DNA of 64,000 nucleotides from Catellatospora methionotrophica (GCF_011297335.1 NZ_JAAOTJ010000006.1:62001-126000), one strand, 5' to 3'; positions 30,870-40,309 are shown, counted from the first letter of the stretch. Numbers and translations: made by a program. The notes: a model not told the origin generated them from the letters alone.

Positions 30870-31847
30870 ATGAAGATGGCATTCGTCGGCAAGGGCGGCA
30901 GCGGTAAGACCACCCTTGCGGCGCTGGTGGCCAGGCATCTCGCGGCGGCGGCGACCCCCGCGGCACTGCTGGCCATCGACGCCGACATCAACCAGCACCT
31001 CGCCGCGGCGCTCGGGATCAGCGAGGACGAGGCCGTCCTGCTCCCGTCGCTGGGCGACCACCTAGACAAGATCAAGGAGTACCTGCGGGGCGACAACCCG
31101 CGCATCTCCTCGGCCGCGGCGATGGTCAAGACGACCCCGCCGGGGCAGGGCTCGCGGCTGCTGCGGGTCGACGAGAGCAACCCGATCTACGAGGCGCTGG
31201 TGCGCCCGGTGGGCGGGGTGCGGCTCGCGGTGACCGGGCCGTTCGCCACCGAGGACCTGGGCGTGGCCTGTTACCACTCCAAGGTCGGTGCGGTCGAGCT
31301 GCTGCTCAACCACCTGGTCGACGGGCCGGGCGAGTACGTCGTGGTCGACATGACCGCGGGCGCGGACAGTTTCGCCTCCGGCCTGTTCACCCGGTTCGAC
31401 GCGACCTTCCTGGTGTGCGAGCCGACCCTGCGCAGCGTGGGGGTGTACCGCCAGTACATCGGCTACGCCCGCGACTTCGGGGTGCGGGTGCACGTGATCG
31501 GCAACAAGATCGACGACGAGTCGGACGTGTCGTTCCTGCGTGACCACGTCGGCGACGACCTGCTCACCTGGATCAGCCGGTCGGGCTTCGTCCGGGCCGG
31601 CGAGCGCGGCGCGCCCCAGCCGATCAGCGAGCTGGAGGCGGCGAACCGCCAGGCACTGGACAGAATCCGGTCCACTGTGGATGGTGTGGGTAAGGACTGG
31701 CCTCGCTACACCGCGCAGGCCGTCGAGTTCCACCTGCGCAACGCGCAGGCATGGGGCAACGCCCGCAGTGGCGAAGACCTCGCCGCCCAGGTCGACCCCG
31801 CTTTCGTGCTCGGGCCGCAACGGCTTGAGCTGGCACGACACCACTGA
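30870..31847 (+). CDS. CooC/MinD-like ATP-binding protein
   Basis: A 325-residue P-loop ATPase of the SIMIBI class. The deviant Walker A with signature lysine is GKGGSGKTT at residues 7-15; switch regions are DADINQHL and VVDMTAGADSFASGL. This is the family of CooC-type ATPases that insert nickel or other metals, and of MinD/ArsA relatives. A conserved Cys pair for metal is not obvious, but single cysteines occur in VACYHSK and LVCEPTL. A Zur-like box overlaps its promoter, so expression probably rises under zinc limitation. The SCO5389-family gene follows after 34 bases, so they likely form an operon. Metal and client are unknown. Confidence 0.82.
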   Translation: MKMAFVGKGGSGKTTLAALVARHLAAAATPAALLAIDADINQHLAAALGISEDEAVLLPSLGDHLDKIKEYLRGDNPRISSAAAMVKTTPPGQGSRLLRVDESNPIYEALVRPVGGVRLAVTGPFATEDLGVACYHSKVGAVELLLNHLVDGPGEYVVVDMTAGADSFASGLFTRFDATFLVCEPTLRSVGVYRQYIGYARDFGVRVHVIGNKIDDESDVSFLRDHVGDDLLTWISRSGFVRAGERGAPQPISELEAANRQALDRIRSTVDGVGKDWPRYTAQAVEFHLRNAQAWGNARSGEDLAAQVDPAFVLGPQRLELARHH

Positions 31848-31881
31848 CGGCACCCGCCGTCACGACAAGAAGGAGAACACC

Positions 31882-32277
31882 ATGTCCCTGGATGTCCCCG
31901 TGGCGCTGCTGGAGCGGGCCGAGGCCGGGCAGGTCGACGACGCCGAGTTCGTCGACTGCGTGCGCCAGTCTCTGCCGTACGCCTGGACCGTGGTCAGCGC
32001 CGCGGCCGAGCGCCTGGCCGACGCGCCGGGTTCGGAGTTCGGCGAGCACGGCACCCCGCCGCCGAGCGAGGCCGAGCGCGGCGAGCTGCTGCGCGCCCTG
32101 GCCAGTGACGCGATCCGCGGTGGCCTGGAGCGCCACTTCGGTATCAAGCTCGCGTTCCAGAACTGCCACCGCGTCGCCGCGTTCGCCCTGTCGGCCGTCG
32201 GCGGCGACACCTACCAGGAGTTCATCTCCCCGGTAGCCCAACTCCGCAACCAGTCGCCGGAACTGCGCGACTGCTGA
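31882..32277 (+). CDS. SCO5389 family protein
   Basis: A 131-residue protein recognisable as the actinobacterial SCO5389 family from MSLDVPVALLERAEAG, the DAEFVDCVRQSLPYAW segment, FQNCHRVAAF and the RNQSPELRDC end. Function is not established. Three conserved-looking cysteines and a Cys-His pair (NCHR) could bind metal, which would fit its position directly after a CooC-like ATPase behind a Zur-like box; this is inference. AAGGAG stands 7 bases before the ATG. No membrane segment or signal peptide. Confidence 0.85.
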   Translation: MSLDVPVALLERAEAGQVDDAEFVDCVRQSLPYAWTVVSAAAERLADAPGSEFGEHGTPPPSEAERGELLRALASDAIRGGLERHFGIKLAFQNCHRVAAFALSAVGGDTYQEFISPVAQLRNQSPELRDC

Positions 32278-32284
32278 GTTGAAG

Positions 32285-32333
32285 AAGGAAGGGCACCTTC
32301 TTGACGCTACGCGTTATGGAAGGTGCCCTTCCT
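32285..32333. repeat. Long intergenic hairpin, family B, copy 3
   Basis: AAGGAAGGGCACCTTC (32285-32300) pairs with GAAGGTGCCCTTCCT (32319-32333); the inner loop keeps a GACGC-TAC-GCGTT stem. It lies between the SCO5389-family gene and the LLM oxidoreductase, probably separating their transcription. Confidence 0.85.
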
Positions 32334-32383
32334 GACATTCAACCGCCCGTGAGCAGGGCGGATCAGAGCTGTGGAGGGTCACC

Positions 32384-33403
32384 GTGGACGTATTTCTCAC
32401 CAGCGCCTTCGGCCCGGCCGTGGCGGTGGCCCACGCGCGCGAGGCCGAGCGGGCCGGGATGGGCGGGGTGTGGCTCGCCGAGCACCACTTCGTCGCGTAC
32501 GGGCAGTGCCCGTCGGCGACCGTGCTGGCCGGGCACATCCTGGCCGGGACGCGGCGCATCACCGTCGGCACCGCCGCGGCGGTGCTCGGCTCGCGGCATC
32601 CGGTCGCGCTGGGCGAGGAGGCGGCGCTGCTGCACGCCCTGGCCGGGGACCGGTTCCAGCTCGGCGTGGCCCGGGGCGGCCCGTGGCAGGAGATCGAGGT
32701 GCTCGGGCGCGGGCTCGACCACTACCGGCGCGGCTTCGCCGAGTCCCTGCGGGTGCTGCTGCGCTGGCTGTCGGGCGTGGCCGAGGTGGGCGCGGACGGC
32801 GAGTTCCACCGCTTCGGGCCGCTGGCCGTGGTGCCGAGGCCCGCGACGCCGCTGCGCGTCCGGGTGGCGGTGACCTCCGGCGACACGGCCGAGCTGGCCG
32901 GGCGGCTCGGGCTGCCGCTGCTGCTCGGCGTACACACCGACGACACCGAGGCGGCGGCGCTGGTGGACCGGTGGGCCCAGGCCGCGTCCGCGCACGGCCA
33001 CGATCCGGCGGCGGCGGACCACGCGCGGGTGCGGTTGGCGTACCCCTGCGCCAGCCGGGCCGACGGCGAGCGCGAGCTGCGCGCGAACCTGCCCCGCTGG
33101 CTGGCGGGCATCCGCGCCGCGGTCCCGGCGGGCGGCGCGCCGCCGGGCCGCGACCTGGCCGCCCACGTCGAACATCTGCTGCGTATCCAGCCGGTCGGCC
33201 CGCCCGGCGAGGTCGCCGCCGCCCTGGCGCACAGTGCCGACACCACGGGGGTACGCCGCCAGCTGTGCATGGTCGAGGCGGCCGGCTCGCCCGAGGCGAC
33301 CTCGGACCTCATCGCGACGCTGGCCGCGCTGCCGACAGCGTGGCTTCGCGACCACGCTCCGCAGCCTCGGGTGCCTGATCTGGAGTTCGCCGATCGCGGG
33401 TGA
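32384..33403 (+). CDS. LLM class flavin-dependent oxidoreductase
   Basis: A 339-residue TIM-barrel flavoprotein of the bacterial luciferase-like monooxygenase family. Landmarks are the GMGGVWLAEHHF segment near residues 26-36, the TVGTAAAVLGSRHPV strand near 63, and the phosphate-binding AVTSGDT near 165. Members use FMN or F420 to oxidise or reduce small molecules; cofactor choice cannot be settled from sequence. GGAGGG lies before the GTG start. It is downstream of the CooC-like ATPase and SCO5389 genes, but a family B hairpin intervenes. A related grouping may occur in other actinomycetes; comparison would tell. Confidence 0.88.
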   Translation: MDVFLTSAFGPAVAVAHAREAERAGMGGVWLAEHHFVAYGQCPSATVLAGHILAGTRRITVGTAAAVLGSRHPVALGEEAALLHALAGDRFQLGVARGGPWQEIEVLGRGLDHYRRGFAESLRVLLRWLSGVAEVGADGEFHRFGPLAVVPRPATPLRVRVAVTSGDTAELAGRLGLPLLLGVHTDDTEAAALVDRWAQAASAHGHDPAAADHARVRLAYPCASRADGERELRANLPRWLAGIRAAVPAGGAPPGRDLAAHVEHLLRIQPVGPPGEVAAALAHSADTTGVRRQLCMVEAAGSPEATSDLIATLAALPTAWLRDHAPQPRVPDLEFADRG

Positions 33404-33534
33404 CGGCCGGTCCGCGGGGACGCCATAGCGGGGCGCGGCAATGTGTGTTTCGTGGACATGTCGGGAGGGTTGCGGCGGACCGTAGCGTGCGGCTCCACAG
33501 GGGAGTGACACGGATCACTATCGAGGAGCCCGCC

Positions 33535-35211
33535 ATGCCCAGACCCTCCGCCCCGCGGTTGCTCCGCGCGGCGCTCGCCGTCCTGACCGGACTCGCCGCC
33601 GTGGCCGTCGCCGCCGCCCCGGCCCAGGCCGCGACGCTGACGCAGGTCAGCTCGTTCGGCAGCAACCCCGGCAACCTGACCATGTACAGCTACCGCCCCG
33701 ACAACCTGCCCGCCGGACGGCCCGTCGTGGTGCTGCTGCACGGCTGCACCCAGAACGGCACCGGCTACTTCACCAACTCCGGCTGGCGCAAGTACGCCGA
33801 CCTGTGGGGCTTCAGCCTGATCGTCGCCGAGCAGAAGTCCGGCAACAACGCGCTGAGCTGCTTCAACTGGTACCAGGCCGCTGACATCGCGCGCGGTCAG
33901 GGCGAGGCGCTGTCGGTGCGGCAGATGGTCTCCCACGCGGTGGCGAACCTGGGCGCGGACGCGAACCGCGTCTACGTGTCCGGCCTGTCCGCCGGTGGCG
34001 CGATGAGCGCGGTGATGCTGGCGACCTACCCGGACGTGTTCAAGGCCGGTTCCGTCGTCGCGGGGCTGCCGTACAACTGCGGCACGCCCTGCCAGTCCGC
34101 GGCCCAGAGCAAGACCCCGCAGCAGTGGGGCAACCTGGTCCGCGCCGCCTACAGCGGCTACACCGGACCGTGGCCGAGGGTGGCGATCTGGCAGGGGCAG
34201 TCCGACTCGACCGTGGTGCCCGCCAACGGCACCGAGCTGATGACGCAGTGGACCAACGTGCACGGCGTCACGCAGACCCCGACCGGCACCACGAGCCTGC
34301 CCGGCAACACCACGCTGGAGACCTACAGCGGCGACCTGGTACGCCTGTACAAGGTCGCGGGGATGGGACACGGCACGCCCGTCGACCCCGGTAGCGGGCT
34401 GGACCAGTGCGGCACCGCGACGTCGTACTTCCTCGACACCATCTGCTCGGCGTACCGCGACGCGGTCTACTTCGGCCTCGACAACACCGTGACCACCCCA
34501 CCCGGCGCGCCGACCGGTCTGGCCGTCACCGGTGTCACCAGCGCCAGCGTCGGCCTGTCCTGGTCGGCGGTCTCCGGCGCGACCGGCTACCACGTGTACC
34601 GGGGCGGGGTGAAGGTGACCGCGTCCCCGGTCGGTGACACGTCCTACACCGACAACGGCCTGGCCGCGTCGACGACGTACAGCTACACCGTCCGGGCCGT
34701 GAACGCGGCCGGGGAGGGCGCCGCGTCCGGTGCTGTCTCGGCGACCACCTCGGCGACCCCGCCGCCCGGCCCCGCCGCGCCGACCGGGCTGGCGGTCACG
34801 TCGGTCACCGACAGCAGCGTGTCCCTGTCCTGGTCGGCGGTCTCCGGCGCGACCGGCTACCACGTGTACCGGGGCGGGGTGAAGGTCACCGGGGCACCGG
34901 TGTCCGCGACGTCGTACACCAGCACCGGGCTGGCCGCGTCGACCGGTTACAGCTTCGCGGTCAGCGCGGTGAACGGGTCCGGGGTGGAGGGTGCGCTGTC
35001 GGCGGCCGTGCCGGCGACCACGGCGGCGACCGCCGCGTGCTTCACGGCCAGCAACTACGCGCAGGTCGCGGCGGGACGGGCGTACCACTCGCTGGGGTAC
35101 ACGTACGCCAACGGCTCGAACCAGAACATGGGCCTCTACAACACCTTCTACACCCACACCCTGAAGCAGACCGCCCCCAACTACTACGTCCTCGCCGACG
35201 GCCAGTGCTGA
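33535..35211 (+). CDS. Secreted PHB depolymerase-type esterase with two FN3 domains
   Basis: A 558-residue exported enzyme. Signal peptide about 1-32 ending APAQA-A; alpha/beta-hydrolase domain to about 320 with catalytic Ser152 in GLSAGG, Asp224 in GQSDST and His279 in GMGHGT; fibronectin type III domains about 325-410 and 415-498; and a C-terminal 57-residue module bounded by cysteines (ACFTASNY at its start, ADGQC at its end). The catalytic domain matches the PHB depolymerase/feruloyl esterase family; polymer or plant-wall ester degradation is likely. GAGGAG precedes the ATG. The FN3 domains share a 63-bp identical stretch (34554-34616 and 34824-34886). Confidence 0.92.
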   Translation: MPRPSAPRLLRAALAVLTGLAAVAVAAAPAQAATLTQVSSFGSNPGNLTMYSYRPDNLPAGRPVVVLLHGCTQNGTGYFTNSGWRKYADLWGFSLIVAEQKSGNNALSCFNWYQAADIARGQGEALSVRQMVSHAVANLGADANRVYVSGLSAGGAMSAVMLATYPDVFKAGSVVAGLPYNCGTPCQSAAQSKTPQQWGNLVRAAYSGYTGPWPRVAIWQGQSDSTVVPANGTELMTQWTNVHGVTQTPTGTTSLPGNTTLETYSGDLVRLYKVAGMGHGTPVDPGSGLDQCGTATSYFLDTICSAYRDAVYFGLDNTVTTPPGAPTGLAVTGVTSASVGLSWSAVSGATGYHVYRGGVKVTASPVGDTSYTDNGLAASTTYSYTVRAVNAAGEGAASGAVSATTSATPPPGPAAPTGLAVTSVTDSSVSLSWSAVSGATGYHVYRGGVKVTGAPVSATSYTSTGLAASTGYSFAVSAVNGSGVEGALSAAVPATTAATAACFTASNYAQVAAGRAYHSLGYTYANGSNQNMGLYNTFYTHTLKQTAPNYYVLADGQC

Positions 35212-35268
35212 CCCGCTGACCAGCCCCGCCGACGCGGGCACCCCGCCCCGTCCCCGGCCCCGTTTTCC

Positions 35269-35333
35269 ATAGACGCTGGCCTATTACATCGAGTTTTTGC
35301 AGATCAAACTCGATGTAATAGGCCAGCGTCGAT
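35269..35333. repeat. Long intergenic hairpin, family A, copy 2
   Basis: Arms 35269-35296 and 35306-35333 (28 bp, one mismatch) with a 9-base loop TTGCAGATC. Outer arm ATAGACGCTGGCCTAT; inner stem TACATCGAG differs from the other copies yet pairs fully. It lies between the esterase and the convergent TIGR01777 gene. Confidence 0.88.
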
Positions 35334-35348
35334 TTTAAAGGCAGGGCG

Positions 35349-36239
35349 TCAGGCGGGGATGGGGTCGGTGAGGGCGGCGTGCAGGGCCTGGGTGACGGTG
35401 CGGTGGCGGAAGGGGAAGCCGGCCGCGGTCAGGGCCCCGGGCATGCAGCGCAGGCTGCGGTACGCCTCGTTGCCGAACTCGCCGTAGAGGATCTTGAGGG
35501 CGGCCTTGGGGATCGGCATCACCGTCGGGCGGTGCAGTTCCGCGCCGAACGCCTTGGTGAACTGGGTGTTGGTGACCGGAGCCGGGCCGACCATGTTGAC
35601 CGGGCCCTCGACCTGGTCGCTGTCCAGGATGAACTGCGTCGCGGCCAGCCAGTCGAACAGCGAGATCCACGGCACCCACTGCCGCCCGTTGCCGAGCCTG
35701 CCGCCGATGCCCATCTTGAACGGGACCAGCTGCGCCTTGAGGAAGCCGCCGTCGCGGTGCAGCGGGTAGCCGGTGCGCAGCAGCGACACCCGTGCCCCGG
35801 CCGCCGCGGCGGGCGCGGTCGCCTGCTCCCAGTGCCGGGAGACCCCGGCCAGGAAGTCGTCCCCGGCGGGGGACAGCTCGGTCACCTCGCGGTCGCCGGT
35901 GTCGCCGTAGAAGCCCACGCCTGACGCGTTGACCAGCACCGGGACGCGCTGCGCGGCGACCGCGCGGGCCAGCGTCGCGGTCGGCACGACCCGGCTGGAC
36001 AGGATCAGCGCCTGGTACTCCTCGGTCCAGCGCCGGTCGCTCACACCGACCCCGCACAGGTTCACCACCGCGTCGGTGCCGTCGGGCAGCCGGATCGGTT
36101 CGGCGGGGTCCCACTGCCGCTCCGAGGCATCCGCCGCGGGACGGCGTACCAGCTGAACGACCTCGTGACCCGACGAACGCAGGGTCGACACCAGGGGTTG
36201 GCCCAGGAAGCCCGAAGCTCCCGCCACCACGATCCGCAT
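35349..36239 (-). CDS. TIGR01777 family NAD-dependent epimerase-like protein
   Basis: A 296-residue extended short-chain dehydrogenase fold. The nucleotide-binding GASGFLG is at residues 7-13; NLCGVGVSDRRW and ASGVGFYGDTG are family hallmarks of TIGR01777, whose biochemical role is not well defined (related to the cell-division-linked YfcH/SulA-like group). The ATG at 36239 begins the Rossmann strand directly; a longer frame to 36284 adds only non-conserved residues. It is separated by 55 bases from the DUF6297/ABC pair on the same strand. Confidence 0.9.
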   Translation of the reverse strand: MRIVVAGASGFLGQPLVSTLRSSGHEVVQLVRRPAADASERQWDPAEPIRLPDGTDAVVNLCGVGVSDRRWTEEYQALILSSRVVPTATLARAVAAQRVPVLVNASGVGFYGDTGDREVTELSPAGDDFLAGVSRHWEQATAPAAAAGARVSLLRTGYPLHRDGGFLKAQLVPFKMGIGGRLGNGRQWVPWISLFDWLAATQFILDSDQVEGPVNMVGPAPVTNTQFTKAFGAELHRPTVMPIPKAALKILYGEFGNEAYRSLRCMPGALTAAGFPFRHRTVTQALHAALTDPIPA

Positions 36240-36294
36240 ACGACAATCATGCCCGATGGCGGCGCACGCCCGGCGTGTCGACACCGCAGGGGTG

Positions 36295-37797
36295 CTACCT
36301 GCGCCGGAACCGCAGGTACGCGGCGAGCACGAGGGCCGACAGTGCCGCCTGCGCGGCCGCCGCCGGACCCGGCCGGATCGCCCCGGTCAGCGCGAGCAGC
36401 AGCGGAAGCAGGCCGGGCACGGCCACGTCCAGGCCGGACAGGCTCCAGGTCAGCCAGCCGGTCGGGATCCGGGTGCCCGTCATCGGCATCACCACGGGCG
36501 TCGACGCGTGGTCGATGTGACCGCGCCGGGCCATCCGCAGCGCGGCGACGGCGGGCACCGCGGCCGCGGCGGGCCCGAGCCACGCCCAGCCAGTGCCGGG
36601 CACCGCCTCGGCCAGCTCCAGCAGGGCCAGCGCGCCGGTGAGCGAGCCTGCGGCCAGCGCGGCGGGCAGCACGAGCCGGGCCGCGTCGGCGGGCAGACCG
36701 GCGACGCCGAACAGGCGGCGCAGGGCGGGACTGCCGGTCTCCCGGCGTACGCCGTCAGCACCGGCGCTCGCCGCGACCAGGGCCAGCACGGCCACCGCCG
36801 CGGCCCACAGCAGCTGCCGGTCCGGCCACGCCGTCGCCAGCAGGACGGGGACGAGCGTGCTGAGGATCAGGACGGCCAGGCGCGCCGGTCGGCGGCGCAG
36901 CCCGCGCCAGTCCAGCCATGCCAGCACCAGCGGGCCGGGCCAGGCGGGCCACGGCCGGGACGGCGGCCGCCGCTCGCGCCAGTACGCGTTCTCGGCCACC
37001 CGGGACAGGAACGACGGCTCCAGCGCGACGACCGCGTCACCCGCTGCGCTGAGCCGGGTCGCGGCCTCCAGCACCGGCCCGGCCGGGAACGTCGCCAGGC
37101 TCCGTCCCACCAGGACGGCTGTCACCAGCGCGCCGAGCACCCCGGCCCCGGCGACGCCGAGCAGCGCGGACAGCGGCACGGGCGGTAGCGGGCGCACCCG
37201 CACACCAGCGGTGACGGCCTCCCCGCCGAGCACGGCGAGCACCGCGGCGCCGCCCGCGACCCGGCGCAGGACGCGCGCCGCCCGCTCCGAGCGCTGTGCC
37301 AGCACCGCCAGACCCACCCCGATCAGCGCGTACGAGGCACCGCACGCCACCGTCGCGGTCAGCCGCAGCGCGCCGTGATCCGGCATCCCGAGCAGGGAGA
37401 GCGTCACACCGCCGAGCACGCCGCCGACGGCCGACGCCGCCGCCGCCGCGCGCAGTGCCGCCGGGGTGAGCACCGCCCGGCGGCCCAGTGGCGACAGCAG
37501 CAGCCAGCGCGCGTCAGCGGGCGTGAGCAGCAGCGGACCGGCCACCACCGCGACCTGGAGCAGCCCGGCCAGGACCGCCGTCACGAGCGTGAGACCGGCC
37601 ACGACGGTCAGCGGCGGGGCGGGCGGCAGCGGCGCGGACAGCTCGCCGAGCAGCCCCTGGAACGGGCCGAGCAGCAGCGCACCGCCGACGGCGGCACCCG
37701 CGACGGGCAGGTAGCGGTCCGACCAGTGCGCGTCGGCCCGGCGGCCGGGGGCGCGGATCGCGGCACGGACGGCGTGGGCCGTGGCGCGATCGGTCAT
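36295..37797 (-). CDS. DUF6297 family ABC-type membrane protein
   Basis: A 500-residue membrane protein with about twelve hydrophobic helices, matching in size and position the DUF6297 proteins that accompany a small ABC ATPase in actinomycetes. It should be the membrane half of an exporter whose cargo is unknown. Its ATG at 37797 overlaps the stop of the ATPase gene by four bases (ATGA), so the two are translationally coupled. Codon composition is extremely Ala/Leu/Gly-rich like its neighbours. Confidence 0.75.
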   Translation of the reverse strand: MTDRATAHAVRAAIRAPGRRADAHWSDRYLPVAGAAVGGALLLGPFQGLLGELSAPLPPAPPLTVVAGLTLVTAVLAGLLQVAVVAGPLLLTPADARWLLLSPLGRRAVLTPAALRAAAAASAVGGVLGGVTLSLLGMPDHGALRLTATVACGASYALIGVGLAVLAQRSERAARVLRRVAGGAAVLAVLGGEAVTAGVRVRPLPPVPLSALLGVAGAGVLGALVTAVLVGRSLATFPAGPVLEAATRLSAAGDAVVALEPSFLSRVAENAYWRERRPPSRPWPAWPGPLVLAWLDWRGLRRRPARLAVLILSTLVPVLLATAWPDRQLLWAAAVAVLALVAASAGADGVRRETGSPALRRLFGVAGLPADAARLVLPAALAAGSLTGALALLELAEAVPGTGWAWLGPAAAAVPAVAALRMARRGHIDHASTPVVMPMTGTRIPTGWLTWSLSGLDVAVPGLLPLLLALTGAIRPGPAAAAQAALSALVLAAYLRFRRR

Positions 37798-38438
37798 GCG
37801 GGCACCGGGCCGGTCCGGGTGAGCCGGCCGTCGCGCATCCACAGGGCGGTCGCGTCCATCGCGGCGACCAGGGCAGCGTCATGGGTGGCCAGCACGACCG
37901 TGCCACCGGCGTGGGCGTACGCCCGCAGCATCGCGGCCAGGCGGTCCCGGAACCCGGCGTCGAGCTTCTGCTCGGGCTCGTCGAGCAGGAGCAGGCGGCT
38001 GGGCCGGGCCATCGTCGCGGCCAGCGCCAGCCGCTGCCGCTGCCCCGCCGACAGCGCCAGCGGGCTCGCGGCGGCGCGGGCGGTCAGCTCGAAGTCGGCC
38101 AGGGCGCGGTCGACGGGCGTGGTGACGCCGTGGGTCAGCGCGACCAGGGCGAGGTGTTCACGCACGGTCAGGCCGGGATACCAGGCCGGCTCCTCGGCCA
38201 GCAGGCCGACCTGGCGCCAGAAGGCCGGGTCGCCCGACGGCGGCCCGCCCAGCACCTCGACCTCGCCGGAACCGGGCCGCAGCAGGCCGCTCAGGCAGCG
38301 CAGCAGCGTCGACTTGCCGCAGCCGTTGACGCCCTGCACGGCCACGATCTGGCCGGGGTCGGCGGTGAGGTGCACGCGGTCCAGCACGGTGCCGCCACCG
38401 AGCTGCACCGACAGGTCACGGGCGACGACGACGGGCAT
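37794..38438 (-). CDS. ABC transporter ATP-binding protein
   Basis: A 214-residue ATPase subunit with Walker A GVNGCGKST, signature LSAGQ, Walker B LLLLDEPEQ and the switch His in VLATHDA. It energises the membrane protein encoded directly downstream with a 4-base overlap. The ATG has TACTGT at 38450-38445, 12 bases upstream, which marks a leaderless operon promoter. It follows the sucB terminator. Confidence 0.92.
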   Translation of the reverse strand: MPVVVARDLSVQLGGGTVLDRVHLTADPGQIVAVQGVNGCGKSTLLRCLSGLLRPGSGEVEVLGGPPSGDPAFWRQVGLLAEEPAWYPGLTVREHLALVALTHGVTTPVDRALADFELTARAAASPLALSAGQRQRLALAATMARPSRLLLLDEPEQKLDAGFRDRLAAMLRAYAHAGGTVVLATHDAALVAAMDATALWMRDGRLTRTGPVPA

Positions 38439-38456
38439 CCCGACACAGTAACGACG

Positions 38457-38492
38457 CGAGGGGGTGACCGGCTCCCGCCGGTCACCCCCTCG
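38457..38492 (-). terminator. Terminator after sucB
   Basis: A perfect 15-bp stem (CGAGGGGGTGACCGG and complement) with a 6-base loop, 15 bases past the sucB stop. It should end sucB-lpd transcription before the ABC operon promoter. Confidence 0.8.
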
Positions 38493-38506
38493 TCTACAGC
38501 TTCGGG

Positions 38507-40309
38507 TCAGAGACCCAGTTCGCCCTCGAACGCGCCCGTCTCCAGGCGCTCCTTGACGGTGCCCAGGAAACGCGCGGCGTCGGAACCGTCGACCAGGCGG
38601 TGGTCGTACGACAGGGCCAGGTAGACCATGTGGCGGGGCACGATCAGCTCGCCCAGCGCCGGGTCGTCGACGACGACGGCCCGCTTGACGACCGCGCCGG
38701 TGCCGAGGATGGCGACCTGCGGCTGGTTGATGATCGGCGTGTCGAACAGGGCGCCCCGGCTGCCGGTGTTGGTCAGCGTGAAGGTGCCGCCCGACAGCTC
38801 GTCCGGCAGGATCTTGTTCGAGCGGGTGCGCTCGGCCACGTCGGCGATCCGGCGGGCCAGGCCCGCCAGGTTCAGGTCACCGGCGCTGCGGATCACCGGG
38901 ACGATGAGGCCCTTGTCGGTGTCCACGGCCATGCCCAGGTGCTCGGCGTCGTGGTAGGTGACCGTGCCGGCCTCCAGGTCCATCGACGCGTTCACGTTCG
39001 GGTGCACCCGCAGCGCCTCGACCGCCGCCAGCGCGAAGAACGGCAGGAAGGACAGCTTCACGCCGTTCTTGGCGAGGAAGTCGGCCTTGGCCTGCTGGCG
39101 CAGCTTCGCGATCTTGGTGACGTCGACCTCGACCACGGTGGTGAGCTGCGCCGAGACCTGCAGCGACTCCACCATGCGCTTGGCGATGGTGGTACGCAGC
39201 CGGGACAGCTTCTCGGTGCGTCCGCGCAGCGGGCTCGCGGCCTTGGTGGCCGGAGCCGGTGCGGCCGCGGCGGGGGCGGCAGTCGCGGGAGCGGCCGCCG
39301 GGGCCTTGGCCTTCTCGGCCGCGTCGAGCACGTCCTGCTTGCGGATGCGGCCGCCGACGCCGGTGCCGGTGACCTTGCCCAGGTCGACGCGGTGCTCGGC
39401 GGCGAGCTTGCGCACCAGCGGGGTGACGTAGCCGTCCGCGCCGTTGACCGCCTCAGCGGCCGGAGCCGCGGGAGCGGCCGCCTGCGCCGGAGCGGGTGCA
39501 GCCGGTGCCGGAGCCGGAGCGGCGGCGGCCGGAGCGGGAGCCGGTGCGGCCGGAGCCGGTGCGGCGGGCGCGGCCGGAGCCGGAGCAGCGGGCGCGGCCG
39601 GAGCAGCGGCGGCCGGGGCGGGAGCCGGTGCGGCCGGGGCGGGAGCAGCCGGAGCCGGTGTGGCGGCTGCCGGAGCGCCGCCTGCCGCGCCGATGAGCGC
39701 GAGCTGCGCGCCGACGGCGGCGGTCTCGTCCTCGGGCACGGTGATCTCCAGCAGGGTGCCGGCGACCGGCGACGGGATCTCCGTGTCGACCTTGTCGGTG
39801 GAGACCTCCAGCAGCGGCTCGTCGACCTCGATCGCGTCGCCGACCTGCTTGAGCCAGCGGGTGACGGTGCCCTCGGTGACGCTCTCGCCGAGCGCGGGCA
39901 TCTTCACCGGGGTGGCGTCCCCGGCGGGGGCCGCGGCGGCGGCAGGGGCGGCCTCGGCGGGAGCCGGCGTCGGTGCCGCCTCCTGGGCCGGAGCGGCCGG
40001 TGCGGGGGCCTCGGCGGCGGGCGCCTCGGCCGCGGGGGCGGCGGCCGGAGCGGCCGCAGCCGGGCTCTCGCCCTCTCCCGCGATGACGGCGAGCTCCGCG
40101 CCAACCTCAGCGGTCTCGTCCTCACCGACGATGATCTTGCTGAGAATGCCGGCTGCCGGCGACGGGATCTCCGTGTCGACCTTGTCGGTGGAGACTTCGA
40201 GCAGCGGCTCGTCGACCTCTACCCGGTCGCCCTCCTGCTTGAGCCACCGGGTGACGGTGCCCTCGGTGACACTCTCGCCGAGCCGCGGCATGGTTACCGA
40301 TACCGGCAT
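38507..40309 (-). CDS. sucB: 2-oxoglutarate dehydrogenase E2 (dihydrolipoyl succinyltransferase)
   Basis: A 600-residue E2 acyltransferase. Two lipoyl domains (about 1-77 and 130-208) each carry the lipoylated lysine in STDKVDTE; Ala/Pro-rich swinging arms join them to each other and to an E1/E3-binding domain about 305-342 ([15 protein letters not shown]). The catalytic domain occupies the rest with SYDHRLVDG near residue 570. In actinomycetes this protein serves the 2-oxoglutarate and often the pyruvate dehydrogenase complex, so acyl specificity is not certain. GAGGAG precedes the ATG. Lpd, its E3 partner, is encoded just upstream; LipB and LipA in this window modify it. Confidence 0.93.
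   Translation of the reverse strand: MPVSVTMPRLGESVTEGTVTRWLKQEGDRVEVDEPLLEVSTDKVDTEIPSPAAGILSKIIVGEDETAEVGAELAVIAGEGESPAAAAPAAAPAAEAPAAEAPAPAAPAQEAAPTPAPAEAAPAAAAAPAGDATPVKMPALGESVTEGTVTRWLKQVGDAIEVDEPLLEVSTDKVDTEIPSPVAGTLLEITVPEDETAAVGAQLALIGAAGGAPAAATPAPAAPAPAAPAPAPAAAAPAAPAAPAPAAPAAPAPAAPAPAPAAAAPAPAPAAPAPAQAAAPAAPAAEAVNGADGYVTPLVRKLAAEHRVDLGKVTGTGVGGRIRKQDVLDAAEKAKAPAAAPATAAPAAAAPAPATKAASPLRGRTEKLSRLRTTIAKRMVESLQVSAQLTTVVEVDVTKIAKLRQQAKADFLAKNGVKLSFLPFFALAAVEALRVHPNVNASMDLEAGTVTYHDAEHLGMAVDTDKGLIVPVIRSAGDLNLAGLARRIADVAERTRSNKILPDELSGGTFTLTNTGSRGALFDTPIINQPQVAILGTGAVVKRAVVVDDPALGELIVPRHMVYLALSYDHRLVDGSDAARFLGTVKERLETGAFEGELGL

Noticed and set aside
32722-35241. Minus-strand 839-codon frame opposite the LLM and esterase genes
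   Set aside because: Low-complexity Val/Arg/Gly content; antisense of signal peptide, hydrolase and FN3 code.
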